Assembly: GCA_050248155.1 (NCBI GenBank)
Contig: JBFWSW010000007.1
Location: 1-64,000 of the forward strand
Reading direction: 5' to 3'
Length of the DNA: 64,000 bases
From: VFMC01 sp050248155
Lineage (GTDB): Bacteria > Actinomycetota > Acidimicrobiia > Acidimicrobiales > Ilumatobacteraceae
The notes beneath the pieces are model-generated. The model was not told where the DNA came from and searched no databases. It was given only the letters and a program-made list of their open reading frames with translations. Shown here in pieces: positions 17,796-26,711 of this stretch; positions within the stretch are counted from its first letter, which is position 1; each line of letters starts with the position of its first letter. A program made the position numbers and the translations under genes.

Positions 17796-18338
17796 TCAGC
17801 CTTCGACCGTCAGGCGCTCGGCGCGGAGCACCGGCACCGCGTCGACGATGCCCTTGACGTACACGGAACCGAGCGATGTGAGCTCGATGCCAGGCATCGG
17901 CCCGGCCCGGGCGACGACCACATCGGTGCACAGCACCTCCCGCGCCGCGGCCAGGGCAGTGACCCGTGACGCGAGGTTGACGTCGCGGCCGATGATGTCG
18001 TCGCCCCGCCAGCGGGGTGTGCCCCAGTGGACGCCGGTGCGCACCCACAACGGCAGCGCGTCGTCATCGGCGCCATCTGCGTCGATCTCGGCCTGCAGCC
18101 TGACGCTCGCGACGATGGCCTCGTCCGCGCGCTCGAACCACAGCAGCATGCCGTCACCGAGCGCCTTGATCACCCGCGCACCGGCCGGCAGGGATGCGTG
18201 GACGGCGCGCTCTTGCCGTTCCACGAGCGACAGCGCGACGTCGTCGCCGTGCGCCTCGGTCAGCTCGGTGAATCCGACGATGTCGGTGAACACGATCGCT
18301 CCGCTCGACGTCGACACGGAGGACGCCACGGCGGTCAC
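17796..18338 (-). CDS. Class III adenylate/guanylate cyclase catalytic-domain protein
   Basis: This 180-residue protein is little more than a cyclase homology domain. Both metal-binding aspartates are present (Asp19 in FTDIVGFTEL and Asp62 in LGDGMLLWF), as are the transition-state Asn121 and Arg125 of GRDVNLASR, so it should be able to make cyclic nucleotide as a homodimer. There is no receiver, HAMP or membrane region. The GTG start overlaps the DUF4097 stop (GTGA), so it is translationally coupled to that gene. Which nucleotide it cyclises cannot be decided by eye. Confidence 0.88.
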   Translation of the reverse strand: MTAVASSVSTSSGAIVFTDIVGFTELTEAHGDDVALSLVERQERAVHASLPAGARVIKALGDGMLLWFERADEAIVASVRLQAEIDADGADDDALPLWVRTGVHWGTPRWRGDDIIGRDVNLASRVTALAAAREVLCTDVVVARAGPMPGIELTSLGSVYVKGIVDAVPVLRAERLTVEG

Positions 18339-19006
18339 CCGCGGTCGACGACGATCGAGCCGGACGTCGAGCTGGCCTCGATGTGCGCCCCACCTTCACC
18401 TTCGGGCACCTTCCGCTCGACGGCGCCGGTGCGAGAGTGGAGGTGCATCCGCGCTGGCAATCGGCCGAGGACGCGCACCTCGACTCGCCCGGAGATGGTG
18501 TGTGCGGACACCCGCGCCGCGCTGGTGGCGCCGATCTCGATCCGGCTCGACACGGTGCGTGCGCTGGCGAGGTCGGCCTGTCGCACCGACACCCTGCCCG
18601 AGGTGCTCGACAGCTCGACCACGTTCGCCGTGCCGACCTCGATCCGGCTGCTCTTGCTCGTCACCCGGCACGAACCGGCGCACTCGCCGACCTCGACGCG
18701 TCCTGCCACCGTGCGGATCTCGATCTCCTCGGCGTGTTCGACCTCGACCCGTCCGCTCGCGGTCACGACCCGCACGACGCCGAGCCTCCCGCGCGTCGTC
18801 ACCGAACCCGAGGCCGTGCTGACCGTGACCGACGATCCTGCCGGGCAGACCACCTCGATGGCCGAGCGGCTGGAGGTGACGTCGACCGCGCCGTCGCGAT
18901 GACGGGTGACGTGGCCACCCTCGACTGCGAGATCGGCGCCGGTGACGGCACGCACGTCCACCCGCGCGGACCGCACCGTGATCCGGATGTGCAGCGGATC
19001 CCCCAC
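18335..19006 (-). CDS. DUF4097-type beta-strand repeat protein
   Basis: This 223-residue protein from GTG 19006 consists of short repeated beta strands of the type SGRVEV, SSRIEV, TVAGRVEVGEC and TSGSIVV, each about 15-20 residues. This is the pattern of the DUF4097/DUF4098 right-handed beta-helix family. It has no signal peptide or membrane segment, so it is probably cytoplasmic. It forms a tight two-gene operon with a class III cyclase. Function is unknown; related proteins often sit beside anti-sigma or membrane-stress genes. Confidence 0.75.
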   Translation of the reverse strand: MGDPLHIRITVRSARVDVRAVTGADLAVEGGHVTRHRDGAVDVTSSRSAIEVVCPAGSSVTVSTASGSVTTRGRLGVVRVVTASGRVEVEHAEEIEIRTVAGRVEVGECAGSCRVTSKSSRIEVGTANVVELSSTSGRVSVRQADLASARTVSSRIEIGATSAARVSAHTISGRVEVRVLGRLPARMHLHSRTGAVERKVPEGEGGAHIEASSTSGSIVVDRG

Positions 19007-19059
19007 GCCCGCACTCTAGGAGCGCGGCGGATGGCGGTGCCGCGTGCCGTCCGCCACGT

Positions 19060-21150
19060 TCAGGCCGGCGAGGTCGAGAGCGCGGCGCGTACGAGCTGCT
19101 CGCCGAGGAACTCCCGCGCGATGCGTGCCGCCGCCTCGGGCGACCAGTGCACGCCGTCGGGACGTGCGTCGTGGTCGTCGGCCATCCCGTTCGCACCCAC
19201 CCAGGCGGGCAGGTCGATCACCGTGACGTGGCCGGGGTTCGCTGCGGCGATCTCGTCCATCGCCGCGTACAGCACAGCATGGCGATCCGGATCTTCCTGT
19301 GCCTGCCCCGAGCTCCACCAGAACACGTTGGGGATCGGCTCGCGCACCCACACCACCTCCGTCGCGCCCGCGTCGAGCAGTGCGGTGGTGATCGTCGCGA
19401 AGTCGGTGCGGATCCGCTCGGCGTAGCCGGGATCGAGCGGGCTCACGTCGGGCCCGCCGTCCCAGCGGCGATCGAGCACGTCCCACGACGTGGTCATCAA
19501 CATCACGACGTCGGGACGGAGCTCGCTCACCTTCGCCGGCAGCTCGGACGTCAGCCAGTCGTCGCAGCGTTGGGGCACGGGCACCCATTGATCGATGAGC
19601 TGGTCGCCGCCACGCAGGAAGCCGCAGCCCTCCTCGACGACGAGCGAGACCTGGGCGAGGTCGGGGCGCTCGCCCGCCCACTGGGCGAGACCGAACCCGG
19701 TCGCCTCCGCCGTCGAGTCACCTGCCACGACGACGCGCATCGGGCGTGAGAGCGGCGGCAACGGGGCGAGCGTGGTGGAGGTCGACGTCGTCGAGCCCGG
19801 CGTGACGGTGCTCGGCGCCGTGCCGGGCGTGACGGTGCTCGGCGCCGTGCCGGGCGTGGTCACGGTCGTGGCCACCGTGCTGTGGGGCGCGGTCGTGGTG
19901 GTTGGCGGGCTCGCGGTCGAAGCCGGCGCGAGCGGCGCCAGGTCGCCGTCGTCCACTGGATCGATGCCCGCAGCCTCGACGACGTCGGCGCGCTGCCAGT
20001 AGTCGGCGTCGCTGCCCGGCACCAGTGCAACGGTGACGACCGCCGCGGCCAAGCACCCGGTCAACGCACTCACCCCGACCGTCGGCGGCCGCCAGGTGAC
20101 CCCCGTGCGGATCGGTCGCTCGACGAGCATGAACGACAGCTGCGCGAGGACGAGCGTCACCGCGAGCCGCACGAGGAAGAGCGTCGACGTCGGCAGGTCG
20201 ACCCGTCGCTCGTCCAGCACGACGAACACGGGCCAGTGGAACAGGTAGACGCCGTAGCTGATCTGTCCGAGCCACACCAGTGGCCGTGCTGACAGGAAGT
20301 GGCGAACGGGACCTGGTGCCTGCAGACCCACGATGAGGATCGCGCTGACGACGCCGACGAGGGGCAGCGCGCCGTGGTACGCGGGACCGCCTGCAGCGGG
20401 GAACCACAGCACAGCGGCGATGAGCGCGACCGACGCTGCCGAGGCCAGCCACGACCACCACGACGGCGCTCGCCGTCCGTGGAGGGCGAAAGCGACGAAC
20501 ACGCCCGTGAGGATCTCGGCCGCGCGCGCGGGGGTCGCCCAGTACGCGGCGTCGGCGCCCCACACCGCGGCGATGACCGGCGCAGCGACGCCGAACCCGG
20601 CCGTGACCACACCGACGACAACGGTGCGCGAGCGGTGCGTGCGGGCGATCCGCCACAAGCCCACGAACGCGAGCGGCCACAGCCAGTAGAACTGCTCCTC
20701 GATGGCGAGCGACCAGTAGTGCTCGACCGGCGATGCCTGACCGGCCGCGTCGGCGAACAACTGCTGGTACGAGCCGCTGCCCCCGAGCGAGACCCAGTTG
20801 GCCACCTGGAACAGCGCGCCGAGCAGGTCGCGGCGCAGGGTGCTGACACCGGCGAACCAATCGGTGGTGGCGGCGAGGATCGCGATCGCCGTCAGGCAGA
20901 CGAGGCTCGCCGGCAGGAGTCGCTTCGCGCGGCGGACGTAGAACGCCCCGACACCGGTGCGGCCCGTGCCCTCGCGCTCGACGATCAACAGGCTCGTGAT
21001 CAGGTAGCCGGACAACGTGAAGAAGACCGAGACGCCGAGGTAGCCGCCGTCGAAGCCCGTGATCTCACCGTGGAACAGCAGGACCGCGAGGACCGACATG
21101 GCACGGACGCCGTCGAGCGCGGGCTGGTGGGGGATCCCTGGCCTCGGCAT
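19060..21150 (-). CDS. Membrane acyltransferase (acyltransferase-3/OafA type) fused to a C-terminal SGNH domain
   Basis: The 696-residue protein begins PHQPALDGVRAMSVLAVLLFHG, the signature of acyltransferase-3 enzymes with the catalytic His, followed by about ten membrane segments to residue 390. A Thr/Pro/Ser-rich linker (about 425-475) contains a tandem 9-residue repeat. The C-terminal SGNH domain has block I AGDSTAEATGFGLAQW and the Asp-His pair in DGVHWSPEAA. Such fusions O-acetylate cell-wall or surface glycans by carrying acyl groups across the membrane to the extracellular SGNH domain. It is divergent from two secreted SGNH proteins 56 bp away. Confidence 0.92.
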   Translation of the reverse strand: MPRPGIPHQPALDGVRAMSVLAVLLFHGEITGFDGGYLGVSVFFTLSGYLITSLLIVEREGTGRTGVGAFYVRRAKRLLPASLVCLTAIAILAATTDWFAGVSTLRRDLLGALFQVANWVSLGGSGSYQQLFADAAGQASPVEHYWSLAIEEQFYWLWPLAFVGLWRIARTHRSRTVVVGVVTAGFGVAAPVIAAVWGADAAYWATPARAAEILTGVFVAFALHGRRAPSWWSWLASAASVALIAAVLWFPAAGGPAYHGALPLVGVVSAILIVGLQAPGPVRHFLSARPLVWLGQISYGVYLFHWPVFVVLDERRVDLPTSTLFLVRLAVTLVLAQLSFMLVERPIRTGVTWRPPTVGVSALTGCLAAAVVTVALVPGSDADYWQRADVVEAAGIDPVDDGDLAPLAPASTASPPTTTTAPHSTVATTVTTPGTAPSTVTPGTAPSTVTPGSTTSTSTTLAPLPPLSRPMRVVVAGDSTAEATGFGLAQWAGERPDLAQVSLVVEEGCGFLRGGDQLIDQWVPVPQRCDDWLTSELPAKVSELRPDVVMLMTTSWDVLDRRWDGGPDVSPLDPGYAERIRTDFATITTALLDAGATEVVWVREPIPNVFWWSSGQAQEDPDRHAVLYAAMDEIAAANPGHVTVIDLPAWVGANGMADDHDARPDGVHWSPEAAARIAREFLGEQLVRAALSTSPA
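19801..19854. repeat. Tandem 27-bp repeat (two copies) in the acyltransferase linker
   Basis: Two perfect adjacent 27-bp units (19801-19827 and 19828-19854) encode the 9-residue unit TVTPGTAPS twice on the minus strand, with a degenerate third unit after them. They lie in the Thr/Pro linker between the membrane and SGNH domains, where copy-number change would only alter linker length. Confidence 0.8.
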
Positions 21151-21206
21151 GCGCGAGCCATCCTAGGAAGTTTGCGTCCGGAGGGTCGGGGCTATGGTCG
21201 AGGATC

Positions 21207-22979
21207 ATGCGTGCGACCCGCCGAGCCGTCCTCCTGTCCTGCCTGACACTCGTCTCCGTCACAGCGGTCGCCGTTCCGGTCGCCACCCCGGTTGCCGTGG
21301 CCAACGGGTCGTGCAGCCAGATCTCGCAGATCACGATCGACTCACCGGGTCCGTTGGGGCCGATCTCGGTCTTCGGCGACTCGGTCGGGATGGGCGCCGC
21401 GTACGAGCCATCGCTGCCCACCCTGCTGGCGGCCACGGGTTGGGGCCCGATCCGCTTCGTGGCCGGATGCGGGTTCACAGCTGGCAACTACCAGCCGGCG
21501 GGCAGCCGGTTCTCGGTCGCCAACTGGATCTCGTGGTGGCGCGCCGAGGGTTGGGACGCGCCGAACATCGCGGTCAACCTCGGCAACAACGACATCGGCT
21601 TCTGCGGCCAGCAAGGCGTCGAGGAGTGCGCCGTCGGTATTCGCTACCTCATGGACACGATCGGGCCGGGCCACACCGTGTGGTGGAGCAAGATCACGCG
21701 GCTCTTCAACGCGGGGTCCATCTACAACCAGGCCCTCGACATCGTCGCGGCCGAACGGAGCAACCTGCGCACGTGGGACTGGCCGAGCGTGCAGCAGTCC
21801 ACCGGGATCGCCCTCGCCGACGACTACACCCACCTGCGCGACACCAACGCCTACCGCCAGCGATCGTCGCTGATGAGCGCCGACATCACGGCGCAGTTGG
21901 CCGTCGCGACGCACTCCGGCACCGACGCCCCGCTTCCGGTCGCCTCCGGTCCGGCGAGCGAGTACCTGCCGATCACGCCCGATCGGGTCCTCGACACACG
22001 GACGACGTCCTCGCGCCTGACGGCAGGGACCACCCGTGAGGTCGACCTGTCGTCGTACGTGCCCGCAGGGACGAGAGCCGTCGCGGTGAACCTCACGAGC
22101 GTCGACCCAGCCGACGACGGGTTCCTCACCGGCTACGCCTGCGACACCACACGTGCCGAGGTGTCGAGCGCGAACTACACGGAGGGCACCGCTCGTGGAG
22201 CGCTCGCCGTGCTGCCGATCTCGGCCGACGGCCGGTTGTGCGTGTTCACCTCGGCTGCCGCCGACCTCGTGGTCGACGTGCAGGGTGCGTTCGTCGACGA
22301 CGCGTCGCGGTTCGACCCGGTCGCGCCAACTCGGCTGCTCGACACCCGCACCACCGGCCGGGCCCAGATGTCGAGCGTCGCCGCGCCGGACGGTGCCGAG
22401 GCCGTCGCGCTCAACCTCACGGTCACCGGTTCCGACGTCGCAGGGTTCCTGACGGCGTTCCCGTGCGGCGGGGCGATCCCGACGGTCTCGAACGTGAACT
22501 TCGGCGTCGGTGAGACCATCGCCGGAGCTGCGTACGTGCCCATCGGCGCCGATGGGAGGGTGTGCCTCTTCACCAACACCCCCGACGTCGACGTGGTGGT
22601 CGACCTGACGGGCAGCTTCTCTGCATCGGGTGCGCTGGCGTTCACCCCGGCGACGCCCACCCGCGTCTACGACACACGGACGGGGATCGGCGGATGGTCA
22701 CCCATCCACGGCGGCGGGCAGACGACCGACATGCGCGTTGCGCCAACCGACGCCGCAGCGGTCACGGGCACGCTCACGATGGTGACGCCCGGTCGTGACG
22801 GGTACTTGACCGCCTTCGGGTGCGGGGCCGTTCCCGAGACCTCGAACGTGAACGCGACGCGAGGCGGTGTGCTCGCCAACTCGATCAGCGTGGTGCTCGC
22901 CGCAGAAGGTCGTCTGTGCATCCGCTCCTTCGTCCCGACCCACGTCGTGTTCGACACGACCGGATGGTGGTCGGCCTGA
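21207..22979 (+). CDS. Secreted SGNH/GDSL hydrolase-like protein with C-terminal LDTR repeats
   Basis: The 590-residue product has a Sec signal peptide (residues 1-33, basic start then a hydrophobic stretch ending VAVANG). The SGNH-like domain (about 45-240) has SVFGDSVGMG with nucleophile Ser59, LGNNDIG as block III and DDYTHLRD as the Asp-His region. Three repeats of roughly 115 residues follow, each starting PxRVLDTR or PTRLLDTR and ending VVDVQGAF, VVDLTGSF or VFDTTGWW. These repeats occur on secreted actinobacterial proteins and may bind the envelope. The next gene is a paralogue overlapping by 16 bp; both are divergent from the acyltransferase-SGNH gene. Confidence 0.82.
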   Translation: MRATRRAVLLSCLTLVSVTAVAVPVATPVAVANGSCSQISQITIDSPGPLGPISVFGDSVGMGAAYEPSLPTLLAATGWGPIRFVAGCGFTAGNYQPAGSRFSVANWISWWRAEGWDAPNIAVNLGNNDIGFCGQQGVEECAVGIRYLMDTIGPGHTVWWSKITRLFNAGSIYNQALDIVAAERSNLRTWDWPSVQQSTGIALADDYTHLRDTNAYRQRSSLMSADITAQLAVATHSGTDAPLPVASGPASEYLPITPDRVLDTRTTSSRLTAGTTREVDLSSYVPAGTRAVAVNLTSVDPADDGFLTGYACDTTRAEVSSANYTEGTARGALAVLPISADGRLCVFTSAAADLVVDVQGAFVDDASRFDPVAPTRLLDTRTTGRAQMSSVAAPDGAEAVALNLTVTGSDVAGFLTAFPCGGAIPTVSNVNFGVGETIAGAAYVPIGADGRVCLFTNTPDVDVVVDLTGSFSASGALAFTPATPTRVYDTRTGIGGWSPIHGGGQTTDMRVAPTDAAAVTGTLTMVTPGRDGYLTAFGCGAVPETSNVNATRGGVLANSISVVLAAEGRLCIRSFVPTHVVFDTTGWWSA

Positions 22980-24658
22980 GCGCGGTGCGGTGGATCCTGG
23001 CGGGCGCGGTGCTGGCGGGGGCGACGGTCGTCGCGGCGCCGGCCGGGACCAGCGCGGCGCCGCCCGAGCATCGCGTCTACGTCGTGACGGACTCGGTCGG
23101 GCTCGGCGCGAAGACCGCGCTGCCGGCGGCGTTCCCGGCCGACTGGCAGGTCACCGTCGACGGCACCCCGGCGCTGTTCGTCGAGCAACTCGAGTCGAAG
23201 CACGTGCGCGGGCGCATGGCCACCACGCCCGAGGTGTTCGGCGACGTCGCGGTCGTCGCCGGCGGCTACAACTACCCGTACTGGGACCCTGGACGGTTCG
23301 ACCGCTCGATCGATTCGATCATCGCCGCGCTCCGCGAAGCGGGGGCGAAGCACATCCTCTGGGTCATGCTGCGCGAGGTGAAACCGCAGTACGTCAGCCC
23401 GTCGGCATGGCGTCAGGTGCAGCCGTACTACTGGTACTTCCCGGAGGTGAACCGGCACCTCGAGGCCGCCCTCGCACGGAACCCCGACCTGACGCTCGTC
23501 GACTGGCCCGCGGCGGCCGATCGCTCCGACATCACCTACGACGCCATCCACCTCAACACCACCGGCGCTGCGCTCTACAGCCAACTCATCGCCTCCGCCG
23601 CGATGTCGGTCCTCGACCGGCCCGCGGCCGGGTCGGTGCAGCACATCGCCGTCGGCGGCCGCGCCGGCGTCCCGGAAGGCGCAGCGGCGGTCGCGCTCAA
23701 CCTCACCGTCGCATCGCCTCGCGCGGCGGGCTACCTGACCGCCTATCCGTGCTCGGGCGAGCGACCCCTCGTCAGCAACGCGAACTTCACACGCGACCAG
23801 GTCGTCGCATCTGCTGCGATCGTCCCGGTCGGTGCCGACGGATCGGTGTGCGTGTTCGACAGCGAGGGCACGCACGTCGTCGTCGACGTGACGGGCTCGT
23901 TCCCTGCCGGATCAGGCTTCGTCGCAGTGCCGCCGAAGCGCCTGGCCGACACGCGGACCGATGGTGGCGCGCCGGTGCCCGCGGGTACCCCGCTCGTCGT
24001 GTCGCTCGACGGTTCCGGTGCTCCCGGGGACGCCGCCGCGGTCGTCCTCACCGTCACCGCTACCGAGCCGGCGGGACGTGGCTTCGCGACCGTCGTCCCG
24101 TGCGGCACGGCCCCGACCGGCACGTCGAACCTCAACTTCGAGGCCGGCCAGACGGTGCCCAACGTGGTCGTGGTGCAGCCGGGCGACGGTGGCGCGGTGT
24201 GCGTCACGTCGAACGTCGACACGCACCTCGTGGTCGACGTCTTCGGTGCGTTCGAGCCGGATGCCGACGTCGGGGTCCTCGAACCTCGACGGCTGGTCGA
24301 CACCCGATCGTCGGGCACGCCAGCTGCCGGTGGTGTGGTCGTCGTGCCCGTGGGCGGGCCGTCGGGCGCGCCCGCCGGTGCGAGCGGCGTCATGCTCAAC
24401 CTCACCGCCGCCGAACCGCGTGCGGCGGGCTACCTGACGGCGTACCCCTGTGCTGCTGGTCCGCCGCTCGCCTCGAACCTGAACGTCCGCGCGGGCATCA
24501 ACCGCGCCAACTTCGTCCTCGTCGCGCCCGACGCAGCGGGGACTGTGTGCGTCCTCACCTCCGCGGCGACCGACGTGGTCGTCGATCTCATGGGCTGGGT
24601 CGGCTCGGCCTTCTCGGGCACGGTGCCGACCAGACTGCTCGACACCCGATCGGGCTGA
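22964..24658 (+). CDS. Second secreted SGNH-like protein with LDTR repeats
   Basis: A 564-residue paralogue of the preceding protein, starting at ATG 22964 inside the previous gene's last 16 bases. It has a signal peptide (MVVGLSAVRWILAGAVLAGA, then TSA), a shortened SGNH-like domain (YVVTDSVGLGAKTAL with the GDS replaced by TDS; Asp-His in YDAIHLNTTG) and about three repeats ending VVVDVTGSF, LVVDVFGAF and VVVDLMGWV. The final repeat is cut to its first strand (PTRLLDTRSG). The altered block I could weaken hydrolase activity, although the Ser is kept. The overlap implies translational coupling. Confidence 0.8.
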   Translation: MVVGLSAVRWILAGAVLAGATVVAAPAGTSAAPPEHRVYVVTDSVGLGAKTALPAAFPADWQVTVDGTPALFVEQLESKHVRGRMATTPEVFGDVAVVAGGYNYPYWDPGRFDRSIDSIIAALREAGAKHILWVMLREVKPQYVSPSAWRQVQPYYWYFPEVNRHLEAALARNPDLTLVDWPAAADRSDITYDAIHLNTTGAALYSQLIASAAMSVLDRPAAGSVQHIAVGGRAGVPEGAAAVALNLTVASPRAAGYLTAYPCSGERPLVSNANFTRDQVVASAAIVPVGADGSVCVFDSEGTHVVVDVTGSFPAGSGFVAVPPKRLADTRTDGGAPVPAGTPLVVSLDGSGAPGDAAAVVLTVTATEPAGRGFATVVPCGTAPTGTSNLNFEAGQTVPNVVVVQPGDGGAVCVTSNVDTHLVVDVFGAFEPDADVGVLEPRRLVDTRSSGTPAAGGVVVVPVGGPSGAPAGASGVMLNLTAAEPRAAGYLTAYPCAAGPPLASNLNVRAGINRANFVLVAPDAAGTVCVLTSAATDVVVDLMGWVGSAFSGTVPTRLLDTRSG

Positions 24659-24673
24659 CGATCAGCCGAGCGA

Positions 24674-25069
24674 TCAGCCGAGGTCCTTCGTGCGCTGACG
24701 GATCGGCGCGATCTTCATGATCACCCGCTCGCTCTGAACCTGGGCCTGGTAGTCCTTGCCGGTGTAGCGCTGCGACACGGCGTCGATGTGGGCGCGGGCC
24801 TGGTCGCCGCGGACCTCGCCATCGAAGCGCCCGCGCACCTCGGCGTAGCGGTAGGGGTTGGACGCATCCCAGATCATCACGGTGACCTCGTCGGGCGACG
24901 CGACGATCGAGGTGTACTTGTCGCGGTGCACCTCGGTGTTGATGAGCAGGTGCTCGTCGTCAGCGTCGATCCACATCACCTGCGTGGCGATCTGCCCGTT
25001 GGGGAGGCGGAACGACAGCGCAGCGAAGTTGGCGGCCTGGGCGAAGGACTTGATGGCGGGGTCGAGCAT
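24674..25069 (-). CDS. PPOX-class F420-dependent flavin/deazaflavin protein
   Basis: A 131-residue split-barrel protein: NFAALSFRLPNGQIATQVMW, DDEHLLINTEVHRDKYTSI, then VTVMIWDASNPYRYAEVRGR and a helix ending in YTGKDY. This is the pattern of F420-dependent PPOX-class oxidoreductases of actinobacteria rather than FMN pyridoxamine oxidase. The substrate is unknown. It is convergent with the SGNH gene (15 bp between stops), with the release factor 3 gene 33 bp downstream of its ATG in opposite reading order. Confidence 0.85.
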   Translation of the reverse strand: MLDPAIKSFAQAANFAALSFRLPNGQIATQVMWIDADDEHLLINTEVHRDKYTSIVASPDEVTVMIWDASNPYRYAEVRGRFDGEVRGDQARAHIDAVSQRYTGKDYQAQVQSERVIMKIAPIRQRTKDLG

Positions 25070-25102
25070 GCGGGCACGCTATCGACCGCGGCTGGCGCAG
25101 GC

Positions 25103-26689
25103 TCAGAGCTCGTCGATGCTCAGCGACCGGAGCGTCAGCTCGGGTTCGTCGGCCAGCAGGCGCTGGAGCCGGTACTTGTTCTCGAACAGCGCCACGGTCG
25201 CGCCGTCGTGGCCTCGCGTCAGGATGCGGATGCCGCCGATGGAGCGCAGCCGGTCGGCGCTCTGCGCGTCCGTGGCCCTGATCGCCTGGTACGGCGAGCC
25301 GGTGAGCTCGACCGGCGCGTTGAACTCGGTCTCGAGCCGGTGCGCGAACACCTCGAACTGCAGTTGTCCCACCGCGGCGAGCACCAGCGACGAGTCACCC
25401 ATGTCGGGGTCGCGCAGCACCTGGACGACGCCCTCTTCCTCGAGCACCTCGAGCCCTCGGCGGAACTGCTTGGCGCGGCCGGTGTCGAGCGGCCGCGCGC
25501 CGGTGAACAGCTCGGGCGCGAAGGAGGGGAGACCGGGGAACTCCACCGCGGCGCCCTCGAAGAGCGTGTCGCCGATGCGCAGGTCGGTCGCGTTGACGAA
25601 GCCGACGACGTCGCCGGGGAAGGCCACCTCGACGGTCGATCGCTCGGCGCCGAAGACGCTCGACGCGTACTTCGTGGCGAACGGGCGACCGGTGCGCGCG
25701 ATCGTCATCGTCATCCCGCGCTCGAACTTGCCGCTGCAGATGCGGGCGAACGCCAACCGGTCGCGATGCGACTTGTCCATGTTGGCCTGGACCTTGAACA
25801 CGAAGGCGCTGCAGCCCGACTCGATGGGACGCGGCTGGCCCGAGCGATCGCGCCGGGGCGGTGGCGCTGGAACCATCTCGACGACGGCGTCGAGCAGGTG
25901 ACGCACGCCGAAGTCGGTCAGCGCGGATCCGGCGAACACGGGGGTCGACTCGCCCGCGAGGAACGAGCTGAGATCGACATCTGCACCGATCGCGTCGAGC
26001 AGGTCGCATCCGTCGATCGCCCGCGCCCAGACCTTGCCCTCCGTGGCCGCGGCCTCGTCGAAGGTCACGAGCTCCTCCGGAGCGAGGGTGGCGCCGCGCG
26101 CGGTGCGGGTGAATCGGCTGAAGACACCTCGGCGGCGGTCGATGACGCCACGGAAGTCCTCGCCATCTCCCACCGGCCACGTTGCCGGCGTGGGCCGCAG
26201 GTCGATCTGCGTCTCGATCTCGTCGAGCAGCTCGAGCGGATCACGGCTGGGCCGGTCGAACTTGTTGAGGAACGTGAGGACCGGCAGGTTGCGCGCCCGG
26301 CACACCTCGAAGAGCTTCAACGTCTGGGGCTCGATGCCCTTCGCCGCGTCGAGCACCATCACCACCGCGTCGACCGCCGCGAGCACGCGGTAGGTGTCCT
26401 CGCTGAAGTCCTTGTGGCCAGGTGTGTCGAGGAGGTTGACGACGTGGTCTCGGTAGTCGAACTGCATCGCCGCCGAGGTGATCGAGATGCCGCGCGTCTG
26501 CTCGAGCTCCATCCAGTCGCTCGTGGCGGACCGGCCGCCGGCTTTTGCCTTCACCGATCCCGCGGTGACGACCGCGCCGGCGTTCAGCAAGAACTTCTCG
26601 GTGAGCGTGGTCTTGCCCGCGTCGGGGTGGCTGATGATCGCGAACGTGCGACGACGCGCAGCTTCGGAGCGGACGTCGTCGTGCTTCAC
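25103..26689 (-). CDS. prfC: Peptide chain release factor 3
   Basis: This 528-residue translational GTPase is full length for RF3. From GTG 26689 the G motifs are all present: ISHPDAGKTTLTEKFLL (G1), TRGISITSAA (G2), LLDTPGHKDFSEDTYR (G3), TFLNKFDRPSRD (G4) and GSALTDFG (G5). The C-terminal part with GQLQFEVFAHRLETEF is diagnostic for RF3 as opposed to EF-G. RF3 releases RF1/RF2 from the ribosome after termination. The open frame extends upstream to 26857, but that part reads across a decayed gene, so GTG 26689 is preferred. Confidence 0.95.
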   Translation of the reverse strand: MKHDDVRSEAARRRTFAIISHPDAGKTTLTEKFLLNAGAVVTAGSVKAKAGGRSATSDWMELEQTRGISITSAAMQFDYRDHVVNLLDTPGHKDFSEDTYRVLAAVDAVVMVLDAAKGIEPQTLKLFEVCRARNLPVLTFLNKFDRPSRDPLELLDEIETQIDLRPTPATWPVGDGEDFRGVIDRRRGVFSRFTRTARGATLAPEELVTFDEAAATEGKVWARAIDGCDLLDAIGADVDLSSFLAGESTPVFAGSALTDFGVRHLLDAVVEMVPAPPPRRDRSGQPRPIESGCSAFVFKVQANMDKSHRDRLAFARICSGKFERGMTMTIARTGRPFATKYASSVFGAERSTVEVAFPGDVVGFVNATDLRIGDTLFEGAAVEFPGLPSFAPELFTGARPLDTGRAKQFRRGLEVLEEEGVVQVLRDPDMGDSSLVLAAVGQLQFEVFAHRLETEFNAPVELTGSPYQAIRATDAQSADRLRSIGGIRILTRGHDGATVALFENKYRLQRLLADEPELTLRSLSIDEL

Positions 26690-26711
26690 GACGAAGCAGG
26701 ATACGAGCGGT

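Noticed and set aside
19801..19854. Two perfect 27-bp tandem units as a possible CRISPR or minisatellite locus
   Set aside because: They are in frame within a Thr/Pro linker of the acyltransferase, with no unique spacers, so they are coding repeats only.
25395..26180. Another open frame opposite or inside prfC
   Set aside because: The RF3 frame carries all GTPase motifs, and this frame is Arg-rich without any recognisable domain.
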